A stretch of 64,000 nucleotides of DNA, taken from assembly GCA_905216055.1 (NCBI GenBank), contig CAJMSH010000004.1, positions 1-64,000 of the forward strand, in the 5' to 3' direction. Below, piece by piece: positions 42,105-52,015 of the stretch (position 1 is the stretch's first letter; every line of letters begins with the position of its first letter). The translations under genes were made by a program, and so were the position numbers. This DNA is from an uncultured bacterium (GTDB taxonomy: Bacteria; Cyanobacteriota; Vampirovibrionia; Gastranaerophilales; Gastranaerophilaceae). The notes below the pieces were generated by a model. The model searched no databases and was not told the DNA's origin. It was given only the letters and a program-made list of their open reading frames with translations.

Positions 42105-42290
42105 CACAAATATTTTACTTAATCAAGTATAGATTAACAAATCATAATATTTTTAGTGCTATGCTATGCTTGTTTTAGAACTTAAAATATTTATCTGAAA
42201 TATAAATATTTCCTTAAGAAGTACCAATTTTATTTTGTCTATGGTACTATTAATTATAAGAAATACCAGAATGGAGAGGAAAATTTTATA

Positions 42291-44927
42291 ATGATAAGTT
42301 TTTTATTGAAGATGTTGGGTGATCCTAACGAAAAAAAGGTTAAAAGTATAATGGGAATTATAGACCATATCAATGCTTTGGAACCTCAATTTGAACAATT
42401 GTCAGATGAAGAATTAAGAGCAAAAACTGATGAATTTAAGGCAATTCTTGCAAAACGTCCGACATCAAGTGATTTTAAAACTGATAGAAAACTTGAAAAA
42501 GAAGCTTTGGATAAAATTTTGCCGGAAGCTTTTGCAACTGTCAGAGAAGCAGGTAAACGTGTATTGAATATGCGTCACTTTGATGTTCAGCTAATCGGCG
42601 GATATTTCTTGCATAACGGACATATCGCAGAGATGAGAACAGGTGAAGGTAAAACTCTTGTTGCAACATTACCTGCATATTTGAACGCTTTAACAGGAAA
42701 AGGTGTTCACGTTATTACGGTAAACGATTACTTGGCAAAACGTGACAGCGAATGGATGGGAAAAATTTATAAATTCCTAGGACTTTCGGTTGGTGTAATT
42801 TTGTCAGGCGGAAGATCTGCTGAAGACTTTGCCGCTAAAAAAGCTGCTTATGATTGCGATATTACTTACGGTACAAATAATGAATTTGGTTTTGATTATT
42901 TGCGTGACAATATGGCTTCAAGCCTTGATATGTTAGTTCAAAGGCCTTACAATTACGCAATTATCGATGAAGTTGACAGTATCTTGATTGATGAAGCGAG
43001 AACTCCTTTAATCATAAGCGGTCGTCTTGAAAAATCTGCTGAGACTTATCAATTAATGGCAAAAGTTGCGCCTCAATTAGAAAAAATTAAAGATTACGAA
43101 GTTGATGAAAAAAATAAAAACATAATTTTGACAGAAGACGGTATTGATAGAGCTCAAGAAATTATTGGGGTAAAAGATTTGTTTGATATCAATACTCAAT
43201 ATGCTCATCATCTTTTGCAAGCTTTGAAGGCTAAAGAATTGTTTGTAAAAGATACGGATTATGTTGTTAAAAATGGTGAAGTTATAATTATTGATGAATT
43301 TACTGGCCGTCTAATGGAGGGCAGACGTTGGTCTGACGGTTTGCACCAGGCTATTGAAGCTAAAGAAGGCGTAAAAATTCAAGATGAAACTCAAACTCTT
43401 GCAAGTATTACATTCCAAAACCTTTTCAGATTATATCCGAAATTATCAGGTATGACAGGTACTGCAATGACTGAGGAAGCTGAATTTGGTAAAATTTATA
43501 ATCTAGAAGTTACAACAATTCCGACTAACAAACCTGATATCAGAATTAATTATCCTGATGTAATTTATAAAACAGAACGAGCAAAATTTAATGCCGTTGT
43601 CGATGATATTATAAAAATGCACGAAATCGGTCGTCCTGTGTTAGTTGGTACAATTAGTATTGAAAAATCTGAATATGTTTCTCATTTGTTGAAACAAAAA
43701 GGAATTCCTCATCACGTATTGAACGCAAAACATCACGAGAAAGAAGCTTACATTATTGCACAGGCAGGTCGTGTAGGAGCTGTTACAATTGCTACCAATA
43801 TGGCTGGTCGTGGTACTGATATTCTGCTTGGTGGTAATGCTGAATTCTTGGCAAAAGATATGCTTGACAGTAAAGGGATTACTCCTGAAAGTCCAAATTA
43901 CGAGGAAGAAAAAGAAGCCGCTCTTAAAGAAGCAAGAGCAATTACAGAAGCTGAACATGCCAAGGTTGTTGAAGTTGGCGGTTTGCACGTAATAGGTACA
44001 GAGCGTCACGAATCTCGTCGTATTGATAACCAGTTGAGAGGTCGTGCAGCTCGTCAGGGCGATCCCGGTTCTACAAGATTTTTCTTATCTTTGGAAGATA
44101 ATTTGATGAGAATTTTCGGCGGTGATAAGATTACTGCATTGATGAATATGTTGAATGTAGAAGAAGATTTGGCTATTGAAAATACTCTTATTACAAAACA
44201 AATTCAATCAGCTCAGAAAAAAGTTGAAACTTATCACTTTGATATAAGAAAATCAGTTCTTGAATATGACGATGTAATGAATATTCAACGTGAAAAATTC
44301 TACGCTCAACGCAGAAAAGTTCTTGCAGGTAAGAATTTGTCAGAAGATATTTATTATATGATAGAAAAAGAAATTGACAGGTTGTTGAGAAGCTATATTG
44401 CACCTGATCTTCATCCTGAAGAATATGTTTATGAAGATTTACAGACAATGATAAAAGAGCTTCACTCAATAATTCCTCAACTTTCAGGGGTTCAAGTTTC
44501 GGATATCCAAAATTTACGGTTTGAACCTATTTATGACAAGTTGAAAACTCTTGCAATAGATGCATACAGACAACATGAAGAAGAAGTTATCAATTTCTAC
44601 AATCAGGTAATTTCTCAATATGATCCTAATGCTGAACCTCAAGAACCATTTAGCGATAATAATGTTATAAGAAATCTTGAAAAAGATATTCTGTTGCGTG
44701 TTGTAGATAACAAATGGATTGATCACCTTCATAATATCGATATGTTAAGAGACGGTATCGGGCTACGTGCTTATGGTCAAAAAGATCCGTTGATTGAATA
44801 TAAACGAGAAGCTTATGACTTGTTTAATAAAATGATGTATGAAATTCAGGGAGATACCGTAAAACACTTATTCAGAACAAAATTTGGAATTCAAGTAATC
44901 GGCCCTGATAACGAAGATGTTGCATAA
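42291..44927 (+). CDS. secA: Preprotein translocase ATPase SecA
   Basis: An 878-residue motor of Sec export. NBD1 has MRTGEGKTLVATLPAYL (Walker A, about 102-118) and VDEVDSILIDEARTPLIISG (DEAD-type Walker B). The preprotein-binding and NBD2 regions follow: LYPKLSGMTGTAMTEEAEF, ATNMAGRGTDILLGG and RIDNQLRGRAARQGDPGSTR. The helical scaffold has LEYDDVMNIQREKFYAQR. The C-terminus lacks the zinc-binding cysteine cluster of E. coli SecA, as in many bacteria. GAGAGG ribosome site. Single gene with its own terminator. Confidence 0.97.
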   Translation: MISFLLKMLGDPNEKKVKSIMGIIDHINALEPQFEQLSDEELRAKTDEFKAILAKRPTSSDFKTDRKLEKEALDKILPEAFATVREAGKRVLNMRHFDVQLIGGYFLHNGHIAEMRTGEGKTLVATLPAYLNALTGKGVHVITVNDYLAKRDSEWMGKIYKFLGLSVGVILSGGRSAEDFAAKKAAYDCDITYGTNNEFGFDYLRDNMASSLDMLVQRPYNYAIIDEVDSILIDEARTPLIISGRLEKSAETYQLMAKVAPQLEKIKDYEVDEKNKNIILTEDGIDRAQEIIGVKDLFDINTQYAHHLLQALKAKELFVKDTDYVVKNGEVIIIDEFTGRLMEGRRWSDGLHQAIEAKEGVKIQDETQTLASITFQNLFRLYPKLSGMTGTAMTEEAEFGKIYNLEVTTIPTNKPDIRINYPDVIYKTERAKFNAVVDDIIKMHEIGRPVLVGTISIEKSEYVSHLLKQKGIPHHVLNAKHHEKEAYIIAQAGRVGAVTIATNMAGRGTDILLGGNAEFLAKDMLDSKGITPESPNYEEEKEAALKEARAITEAEHAKVVEVGGLHVIGTERHESRRIDNQLRGRAARQGDPGSTRFFLSLEDNLMRIFGGDKITALMNMLNVEEDLAIENTLITKQIQSAQKKVETYHFDIRKSVLEYDDVMNIQREKFYAQRRKVLAGKNLSEDIYYMIEKEIDRLLRSYIAPDLHPEEYVYEDLQTMIKELHSIIPQLSGVQVSDIQNLRFEPIYDKLKTLAIDAYRQHEEEVINFYNQVISQYDPNAEPQEPFSDNNVIRNLEKDILLRVVDNKWIDHLHNIDMLRDGIGLRAYGQKDPLIEYKREAYDLFNKMMYEIQGDTVKHLFRTKFGIQVIGPDNEDVA

Positions 44928-44950
44928 TAAAATTTGTAGAAAATGTAATA

Positions 44951-44983
44951 AAAACAGGTTATATTTGTTATAACCTGTTTTTT
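44951..44983 (+). terminator. Terminator of secA
   Basis: AAAACAGGTTATA pairs with TATAACCTGTTTT; a T run follows. Confidence 0.88.
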
Positions 44984-45037
44984 GTTCGTGGTATAATCTT
45001 TTAAGTTAAGAGATTATTATATATAAGGGATTTATAA

Positions 45038-46135
45038 ATGCTTAGAACTGGAATTGTAGGACTTCCGAATGTCGGAAAATCAACTTTATTTAATGCTTTG
45101 ACAAGCGCAAAAAATGCACAGAGTGCAAATTATCCGTTTTGTACTATTGAACCGAATGTAGGGGTTGTTAATGTCCCTGATGAAAGGTTGGAAATTCTTG
45201 CAAAACTTTGCAAAACTGATGTTATTATTCCGACTGCAATTGAATTTGTTGATATCGCAGGACTTGTTAAAGGCGCAAGTAAAGGGGAAGGGTTGGGAAA
45301 CCAGTTCTTGCACAATATTAGAGAAGTCGATGCTATTATTCAGGTTGTAAGATGCTTTGATGATCCGAATACAATTCACGTTGCAGGGAAGGTTAGTCCT
45401 TTAGATGATATCGAAGTAATTAATACGGAACTTGCTCTTGCTGATATGGCTTCTGTTGAAAAACAAATTGCTAAAGTTTCAAAGGTCGCAAAATCAGGTG
45501 ATAAGGATGCTGTATTAACTCTTTCTGTTCTTGAAAGAATGCAAAAATTGCTTGAAGATGCTTCTTTTATTAATATTAATGAGCATTTTAACGAAGACGA
45601 AATTCCTGTTGCCAAAGGGTTAAACTTGATGTCTACAAAACCTGTGATTTATGCAGCTAATGTTTCTGAATTTGATTTAAAAGACGGAAATGACTATACT
45701 AAAAAAGTTCAAGAATACGCATCAGCTCATGGTGCTGAAATGGTTATTATTTCTGCAAAAATTGAAGAAGAACTTGCTGATTTGTCACCTGAGGAAGCAA
45801 CAGAATATTTGCACGATTTAGGTGTTGAAGATAGCGGTATAAATAGAATGATTAAATCTGTTTATAAGCTTTTAAATTTAAGAACATTTATTACTGCAGG
45901 TGAAAAAGAAGTTCACGCTTGGACAATTCCAGCAGGTGCTAAAGCTCCTCAAGCTGCAGGTGTTATCCATACAGATTTTGAAAAAGGTTTTATCAGAGCC
46001 GAAATTACTCCGTATGAGGAATTTGTTAAAAACGGTTCTTATAACGCTTGCAAAGAAAAAGGGGTTACCCGTTTGGAAGGTAAGGATTATGTTGTTCAAG
46101 ACGGTGACTTGGTTCACTTTAGATTTTCAGTGTAA
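45038..46135 (+). CDS. ychF: Ribosome-binding ATPase YchF
   Basis: A 365-residue Obg-family P-loop protein that prefers ATP. G1 GLPNVGKSTLFNALT (about 8-22), G3 VDIAGLVKGASKGEGLGNQF, and NVSEFD with ISAKIEEEL in the later part; a C-terminal TGS domain with RTFITAGEKEVHAWTIPAG and GFIRAEI. It associates with ribosomes and the proteasome-like machinery in studied species; its exact role is debated. AAGGGA ribosome site. Followed by the aldehyde dehydrogenase gene after 59 nt. Confidence 0.96.
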   Translation: MLRTGIVGLPNVGKSTLFNALTSAKNAQSANYPFCTIEPNVGVVNVPDERLEILAKLCKTDVIIPTAIEFVDIAGLVKGASKGEGLGNQFLHNIREVDAIIQVVRCFDDPNTIHVAGKVSPLDDIEVINTELALADMASVEKQIAKVSKVAKSGDKDAVLTLSVLERMQKLLEDASFININEHFNEDEIPVAKGLNLMSTKPVIYAANVSEFDLKDGNDYTKKVQEYASAHGAEMVIISAKIEEELADLSPEEATEYLHDLGVEDSGINRMIKSVYKLLNLRTFITAGEKEVHAWTIPAGAKAPQAAGVIHTDFEKGFIRAEITPYEEFVKNGSYNACKEKGVTRLEGKDYVVQDGDLVHFRFSV

Positions 46136-46194
46136 AAAACATATTGCCTGATATGGGAATTTATGTTTTTAAAGTTTTTATTTTAAATTGATTT

Positions 46195-47571
46195 ATGATT
46201 ATAAAAGATATTACTTCAAGTTTAAAAAACTTTTTTAATACTAATAGCACAAAAGATGTAAATTTTAGGTTGAAACAGCTTAAAGCATTAAAAGATGCAA
46301 TAAAGCTTTATGAACCTGAGATGTTTCAAGCATTGAAAAATGATTTGAGAAAACCTGATTTTGAAATTTATACATCTGAAATTGGTATTATTTTAAAGGA
46401 AATTGATTATGCAATAAAATATTTAAAAAAATGGGCAAAACCTGAAAAAGTTTCGACACCCATATATTTAAAACCTTCAGAAGGATATGTTTTAAAAGAA
46501 CCTTATGGGGTTGCACTAATTATTGTTCCTTTTAATTATCCTTTTCAATTGGGCTTTGTACCTCTAATCGGTGCTATTGCTGCAGGAAATTGTGTTGTTA
46601 TAAAACCGTCTGAAAAAACACCGGCATGTGCAAATTTAATACGTAAAATCATTGAAAAAACTTTCAGTGAAAATTATGTGAAATGTATTATGCCATCTGA
46701 AATTGAACCTTCAGAAGTTTTAGAGGGTGATTTTGATTATATATTTTTTACGGGCAGTACACATACTGGTAAAATTATTGCTCAGACTGCGGCTTCCAAA
46801 CTCATTCCTTACACTTTGGAACTTGGTGGAAAAAGTCCGGTTATTATTGAAAAAAGCGCAAATCTTGAACAGGCTGCCAGAAAAATTGCTTGGGGAAAAT
46901 TTTTAAATGCAGGGCAAACTTGTATTGCCCCTGATTATGTTCTTGTGCCTGAAGATTTAAAGCAGCAGCTTATTGAAAATTTGATAAAGTCAATCAAATA
47001 TTTTTACGGAGTTTTTCCGCAAGAATGTAAGGATTACGGGCGTATAATTGATACTTCTGCTTTCAGACGTTTAAAAGAAATTATACAAAATGAAGCTAAA
47101 AATATTGTTTATGGCGGAGATAGTCATGAATGCGGACTTTATATAGAACCTACAATTATATCTGTTGAGTCTTATGATAATCCTTCGATGAAGGAAGAAA
47201 TTTTTGGACCGATTTTGCCGATTATGACTTATTCAGATATTAATGATGTTATATCGAACCTTCAAAAATTGCCTAATCCTCTTGCTTTATACGTATTTTC
47301 AAAAGATAAAGAGGTTTATTGGAATATAATAAATAGTGTTTCATTTGGCGGTGGTGCGGTAAACGATACAATTCAGCATATTTTTTGTATTGATATGCCG
47401 TTTGGCGGAGTTGGGTATTCTGGTGTTGGAAGATATCATGGTAAGTATACTTTTGATACTTTTACGCATTTGAAAAGTATTTTAGTCAGAAACCCAGATA
47501 TTGATATAAGTTTGATGTATCCACCGTATTCTGATGATACGATTAAAACAATTAAAAAATTCTTTTCATAA
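46195..47571 (+). CDS. Aldehyde dehydrogenase
   Basis: A 458-residue NAD(P)-dependent aldehyde dehydrogenase of the ALDH3 (single-domain, shorter) type. Motifs: EPYGVALIIVPFNYPFQL, FTGSTHTGKIIAQTAASKL, catalytic Glu in LELGGKSPVII (about 210), nucleophile Cys in NAGQTCIAPDYVL (about 243), EEIFGPILPIM and GGVGYSGVGRYHGKYTFDTF. It oxidises medium or long aliphatic aldehydes in related enzymes; substrate here is unknown. There is no clear ribosome site. Terminated at 47573. Confidence 0.92.
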   Translation: MIIKDITSSLKNFFNTNSTKDVNFRLKQLKALKDAIKLYEPEMFQALKNDLRKPDFEIYTSEIGIILKEIDYAIKYLKKWAKPEKVSTPIYLKPSEGYVLKEPYGVALIIVPFNYPFQLGFVPLIGAIAAGNCVVIKPSEKTPACANLIRKIIEKTFSENYVKCIMPSEIEPSEVLEGDFDYIFFTGSTHTGKIIAQTAASKLIPYTLELGGKSPVIIEKSANLEQAARKIAWGKFLNAGQTCIAPDYVLVPEDLKQQLIENLIKSIKYFYGVFPQECKDYGRIIDTSAFRRLKEIIQNEAKNIVYGGDSHECGLYIEPTIISVESYDNPSMKEEIFGPILPIMTYSDINDVISNLQKLPNPLALYVFSKDKEVYWNIINSVSFGGGAVNDTIQHIFCIDMPFGGVGYSGVGRYHGKYTFDTFTHLKSILVRNPDIDISLMYPPYSDDTIKTIKKFFS

Positions 47572-47572
47572 T

Positions 47573-47604
47573 AAAAATCCCGTTTATTGAAAAACGGGAT
47601 TTTC
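47573..47604. terminator. Bidirectional terminator
   Basis: AAAATCCCGTTT pairs with AAACGGGATTTT; it separates the convergent aldehyde dehydrogenase and GH13 genes. Confidence 0.88.
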
Positions 47605-47607
47605 TAA

Positions 47608-50600
47608 TTATTTACACAGTAATGAAAGTTTTTCACCAATATCTTTATTTTCTTTATTTATTGCAGAGTATGGGTTTGATGCAAATGTATATTGTTGATT
47701 GTTATACATTGTATTTCTGCCTGTAAAGCTTGGGTCATGATAAAGAATTAATGTACTGTCTTTAAATTTGATAGGTTGGTTATTTGGACCTGTAATTTGG
47801 TTATTGCCGTTTACGTAATATGTTGTTTGATCGTTTTTATCAGCATTTCTGAATTTTAATCCCGGACGTAAACCGCATCTTAAACCGACTTTGCCTCCAC
47901 GAGCTTCGTTAAGGTCTATGCATGGCATTGTAAGTTCTGCAGGATCGTAGTATTTGTCAAATGTATGTTCAAGACCTGCTGTATTGAATACAGATACTGT
48001 CATTTTCCCGTCAGGGCTTTGTCTTAGGAGTGCTGATACTTTTGTATTGCCTTCGTCTGTTCTTTCAAGATTTTCAGGTATTTTGTTTGTGTCATCTTTA
48101 TAAACATCATGTCTGTAATGTGCGTTTTGTTCCTTAAGTGCAAAAGGTGCCCCATCATTTAGAGGCTCAAGTTCCGGTCTGTTTCTAAGTTCAAAAGCAT
48201 CTAACATGTTATTTTTAAAGTTTTCTACAAACGGTTTGTAATCAGGACTTGAAGGATCTGCCCATTCGTTATGAATTACATTACGGTTTTGCAGATAAAT
48301 ATTTTTTGTTGTTGTTTCGTAACCTGTTGAACCGAGTTCGTCTCCGGCAAATAAAGTTGGGTTGCCTGTTAGGGCTACTAAGAATTTTGTTTGTCCTAAA
48401 AGTTTTGACATTGCCGGATCTATGATTCTTTCTAATGATAAATCTTTTAATTTTTTGCGTTCATCTTTAGTTAATGGAGGTTGATTTACTCTGTCTTCGT
48501 AAACGCTGTTATCTTTCTTCCAGAGATAATCCATTTCATCTAAGACAATATCTAAAGCAATATTGTAGTCTTTTGTTCCGAAGCCTTCTGCTTCAAACAT
48601 TTTACCTTCATGATAGCCGTTAGAAAGATTCTTTAAAGCTTCTATCATTTTGTTATAAATATAATTCTTTCTTTTTTCTGAAAAACCTGCTTTTTCTTTA
48701 GCTTTTCCCATACCGCTTGCAATAGATTCACATTTTGCAATTGTAATAGTGCTTACTCTATCGAAATCATAATTTGCAACAGCATTTTCATCAATATGTT
48801 CACCATATTTTACGCCATTAAGAATTCTGTATGCTCTGTCGCGGTATTGTTTGTTTGCAGGATCAGTTAAATCTGTATATACAAGGTCCATATCCATTGC
48901 AAAACCGTCTAATGCACGGCATTTATCGTGGTTGCCTGCAAATGTGTATGAATAAATTAAAGATTCTAATGAGCCTGAATTTAAGTAATTGTCATTACCA
49001 ACTAATTTCTCAAGAATTGTTGTTTCGTGATGCAATCCTTTATCAGGGCTATTTTGTCCGTCAAAGTCAAACAATTTGCCAAAGATTTTTGTTATATCTG
49101 ATGAGAAATAATCATAATTTGCAAATGTTGTAAAACCGGTTTCATTCAATAATTTTCTCATAGCTTCAGTTTTGTTTGCAAATCGTTCTTCAGATTTTTG
49201 TTTGATGCTTATTGGTTGTCCATATTCATTCTTTTTATCAACATATTTGTCAAGGTTAAATAATGAATCTAAATCTGTAACTTCTGCAGCAATATATGCT
49301 GAAGGGTGGTATTCTCTAACTCCTTTTCCGAAGTGTGACCAAAAATTTATGATGTTATTCCAAGTAAATTTGAAACTTGTTTTTGTATCTTTTAAGGATT
49401 CTATATCTGCAATATCTTTTGTCGCATCAATTCTCCAGTCCAAACCTGCATCTGTTCTGTCGATAATCATTTCTGCAAGACGGAAGCTGTTTAAATCTGT
49501 TCCTTTAATTGATTTAATAAGAGCACTTACTAATTTCTCTTTATCTTCATGATGAATATTATTGATTCTGTGTCTTAATTTATTGATAAGTAATTCAGCT
49601 TCGTCTTCAGGAGAATCTGCAATAATGCCCATTTCTCTAAGAGAAGTTTGTTTTAAAGCTTTATAGTCGTATGAAATTTCGCCTGTTTCTTTATCATAAT
49701 TAAATTCGGCTTTTGGAGAAACACCTTTAATAATTGCAAATCTCGCAATTTCTGATGTTAATAATGGAATTACATATTTACCGTAAGGGGTAGCATTTCC
49801 GTATTGATCATGAAGAGCTTGTTCTTTTGGCAGATTTTTTTCTACTGCAAGTAAAATCTCGTTAGCCAAGTTTTGCATTTCTTTTGTGTACATTTTATTA
49901 GTTAATTCGTAAGTTTCATAATTATCTGCATTATAGTGTCTATACGGATTATTAAATAGTTCGTATCTTGAAACTCCGATTTGATCTTCTTCGTTTGCTC
50001 TTTTTGAAACTAGTGGAGATGCTAATACTCCGACAATATCGTCTCCAACTTCAATTGAATCTAGAGGTACATCCATCAAGCCTTTCAAAATTGTATTTTC
50101 ATAAGAATCTACTGAATCTGTTCCGTGAAGTTTGTAACGACCTTTTAGAACATTTTTTATCATTTGTTTATTTACGTCAAGATCTTTAGGGAATACTTTA
50201 CCATCGGATTGTTTTTTTATTACGTCATAAATTTCTTCCGGTGTACTATTTTGGATATTTTTCAAATGCTGTGCAATATTAAGACTTAATATTTGATTTG
50301 TCTTTTTAGTCCAATATTGACCGGACATTACTGCATAGTCTTGAACTTCTATATTGTTACGACTAAGTAATTGATTATTATCTGCACGTTTATCCGGATC
50401 AATAATATTTTTTAATTCTTGAGTATTTGAGTTGGATTGAACATAATTCAATTTTGCAATATCAGGGTTTGCATCCCAAGTGTAGAAACCGCTTTCATGT
50501 TTACCATCAAGTCCAAAGTATTCAAATTGAGATACAAATCTTGTTCCAAAACCGCTATATAGAGAAATAGGATGATTTTTCCCGTCTGTTTTGTTGTATT

Positions 50601-51873
50601 TAATAAGTCTTTCAACATTCTTTTTGTAAGTTTCAGGGTTAATTCTGAAGCTGTATGGAATTACGGTATCATTGTGATTGTTAATATCAAGATAGTTTTT
50701 GTCGAATTTTTTATATGCTTCAATTAATTCTTTGTTAGAATATGATGCTGCATTTGCTAATCTGTTATCATAAATTTGTAAATATGTTGGTTTATGTCTG
50801 TCATATTTTTGAGAAATTATATCTATTGTTCCGTTTTCGTTTTGAACAAATTTATAAGGAGAGTTTACAAGTCTGTGGGTAACATGTTCTGTCTTTTTAC
50901 CGAAAACGCCAAGGCTTAGAGGGCTATCTTGAAGCCCTGAAATGTTAAACCAGTTAAAATAAGGTGATTTATTTCCCCATTTTAAAATATGTTGGAAGTG
51001 AACACCTTCAAGACCCTCGTTGACATAAGCACCATCAGATACTAAATTAATACCTTTTGCAAATAATTTTTTCTGTAATGAGCTGTAATTATTAATATTC
51101 CCAATAGCATTTGCCATTTGGAAGCAGTTTTTGTTCCAGTAACCATGTGCGGTTAAGCTGTCATCTGTGAATAGAGGAAGTGTGATTATTCTTGAGAATA
51201 TATCAAGTTTACCGTCATCAAGATCTTTTTCTACACCTGCAAGAGATCCTCCGATTTTGTTTGCGAAATTTTTAGAAGATTTAAGCATATCTGTAATTTC
51301 ATCGGGATCTCTCATTACGATATTGTTATTTTTATCATATTTCCAGGCAACATTGTAGTTATCAGGAATGATAAGTTTCATAGCTCCACCTTTGCGAACT
51401 AAAGGAGCTTTGCCAGGAACAATATTATATATGTCATAACCTTTATTAGTTATACCTGTTTCATTTATAACGTTTCCTGCATCTATTTGGTAAATTGGAG
51501 AATTGTGATTGTTTTTCGGATAAAGTTTGTAGTGATAAGCGAATGGTTCGTTTAGTGATAAGTTGTAATCGGCTTGTAAATCTACTTTGGTTGGTTTTCC
51601 GCTTTCAAGTTTTATGCCGTATTCTTTGTTGTCTAAATCATCATCCGAAGAATTCATTGATTCTAAGATATTTGTTACGTAATAATTCTTGTTGTTATCT
51701 TGCTCAACAGAATATAATTCAAGGTAACAGTCATATTTACTGTCATCATAAGCATAGTTGAATTCGTATATTCTGTTCCCTCCATTATCTTTAACCGGCT
51801 TGTAACCTTTAAAGTTGATCTGTTTACTATTTATAACGTTATTAGGCTGATTTAAATTTAAATTAACTTTCAC
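47608..51873 (-). CDS. Giant GH13 (alpha-amylase family) enzyme, NFKG-tagged
   Basis: A 1421-residue glycoside hydrolase family 13-type enzyme, probably acting on alpha-glucans. The tag INFKGY lies near residue 19; a beta-rich N-terminal domain follows. GH13 regions: I near 281 (INLVSDGAYVNEG), a NPDIAKLNY motif near 471, II near 811 with nucleophile Asp (DWRIDATKD), III near 864 with acid Glu (AAEVTD), IV near 981 (FAGNHDK), and FLVALTGNPTLFAGDE near 1177. The catalytic triad looks intact. About 340 extra residues lie between NPDIAKLNY and region II. There is no signal peptide. GTG 51873 is used because AAGGAG lies 8 nt upstream, against 2 nt for GTG 51879. Single gene. Confidence 0.75.
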   Translation of the reverse strand: MKVNLNLNQPNNVINSKQINFKGYKPVKDNGGNRIYEFNYAYDDSKYDCYLELYSVEQDNNKNYYVTNILESMNSSDDDLDNKEYGIKLESGKPTKVDLQADYNLSLNEPFAYHYKLYPKNNHNSPIYQIDAGNVINETGITNKGYDIYNIVPGKAPLVRKGGAMKLIIPDNYNVAWKYDKNNNIVMRDPDEITDMLKSSKNFANKIGGSLAGVEKDLDDGKLDIFSRIITLPLFTDDSLTAHGYWNKNCFQMANAIGNINNYSSLQKKLFAKGINLVSDGAYVNEGLEGVHFQHILKWGNKSPYFNWFNISGLQDSPLSLGVFGKKTEHVTHRLVNSPYKFVQNENGTIDIISQKYDRHKPTYLQIYDNRLANAASYSNKELIEAYKKFDKNYLDINNHNDTVIPYSFRINPETYKKNVERLIKYNKTDGKNHPISLYSGFGTRFVSQFEYFGLDGKHESGFYTWDANPDIAKLNYVQSNSNTQELKNIIDPDKRADNNQLLSRNNIEVQDYAVMSGQYWTKKTNQILSLNIAQHLKNIQNSTPEEIYDVIKKQSDGKVFPKDLDVNKQMIKNVLKGRYKLHGTDSVDSYENTILKGLMDVPLDSIEVGDDIVGVLASPLVSKRANEEDQIGVSRYELFNNPYRHYNADNYETYELTNKMYTKEMQNLANEILLAVEKNLPKEQALHDQYGNATPYGKYVIPLLTSEIARFAIIKGVSPKAEFNYDKETGEISYDYKALKQTSLREMGIIADSPEDEAELLINKLRHRINNIHHEDKEKLVSALIKSIKGTDLNSFRLAEMIIDRTDAGLDWRIDATKDIADIESLKDTKTSFKFTWNNIINFWSHFGKGVREYHPSAYIAAEVTDLDSLFNLDKYVDKKNEYGQPISIKQKSEERFANKTEAMRKLLNETGFTTFANYDYFSSDITKIFGKLFDFDGQNSPDKGLHHETTILEKLVGNDNYLNSGSLESLIYSYTFAGNHDKCRALDGFAMDMDLVYTDLTDPANKQYRDRAYRILNGVKYGEHIDENAVANYDFDRVSTITIAKCESIASGMGKAKEKAGFSEKRKNYIYNKMIEALKNLSNGYHEGKMFEAEGFGTKDYNIALDIVLDEMDYLWKKDNSVYEDRVNQPPLTKDERKKLKDLSLERIIDPAMSKLLGQTKFLVALTGNPTLFAGDELGSTGYETTTKNIYLQNRNVIHNEWADPSSPDYKPFVENFKNNMLDAFELRNRPELEPLNDGAPFALKEQNAHYRHDVYKDDTNKIPENLERTDEGNTKVSALLRQSPDGKMTVSVFNTAGLEHTFDKYYDPAELTMPCIDLNEARGGKVGLRCGLRPGLKFRNADKNDQTTYYVNGNNQITGPNNQPIKFKDSTLILYHDPSFTGRNTMYNNQQYTFASNPYSAINKENKDIGEKLSLLCK

Positions 51874-52015
51874 TTTCACAACTCCTTACTACTTAATTTA
51901 TAACTCAAGTGAAGATTTTTTTTTGACATTGTATAATATATTATTAACAAATTTTTACAAAAAAAGATTAAAAATTAATTCTTTGATATAATTTCACAGG
52001 AAAAGGAGAAAATAC

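Noticed and set aside
51880..52015. SAH riboswitch upstream of ahcY
   Set aside because: The region is almost entirely A and T, with no conserved structured core visible.
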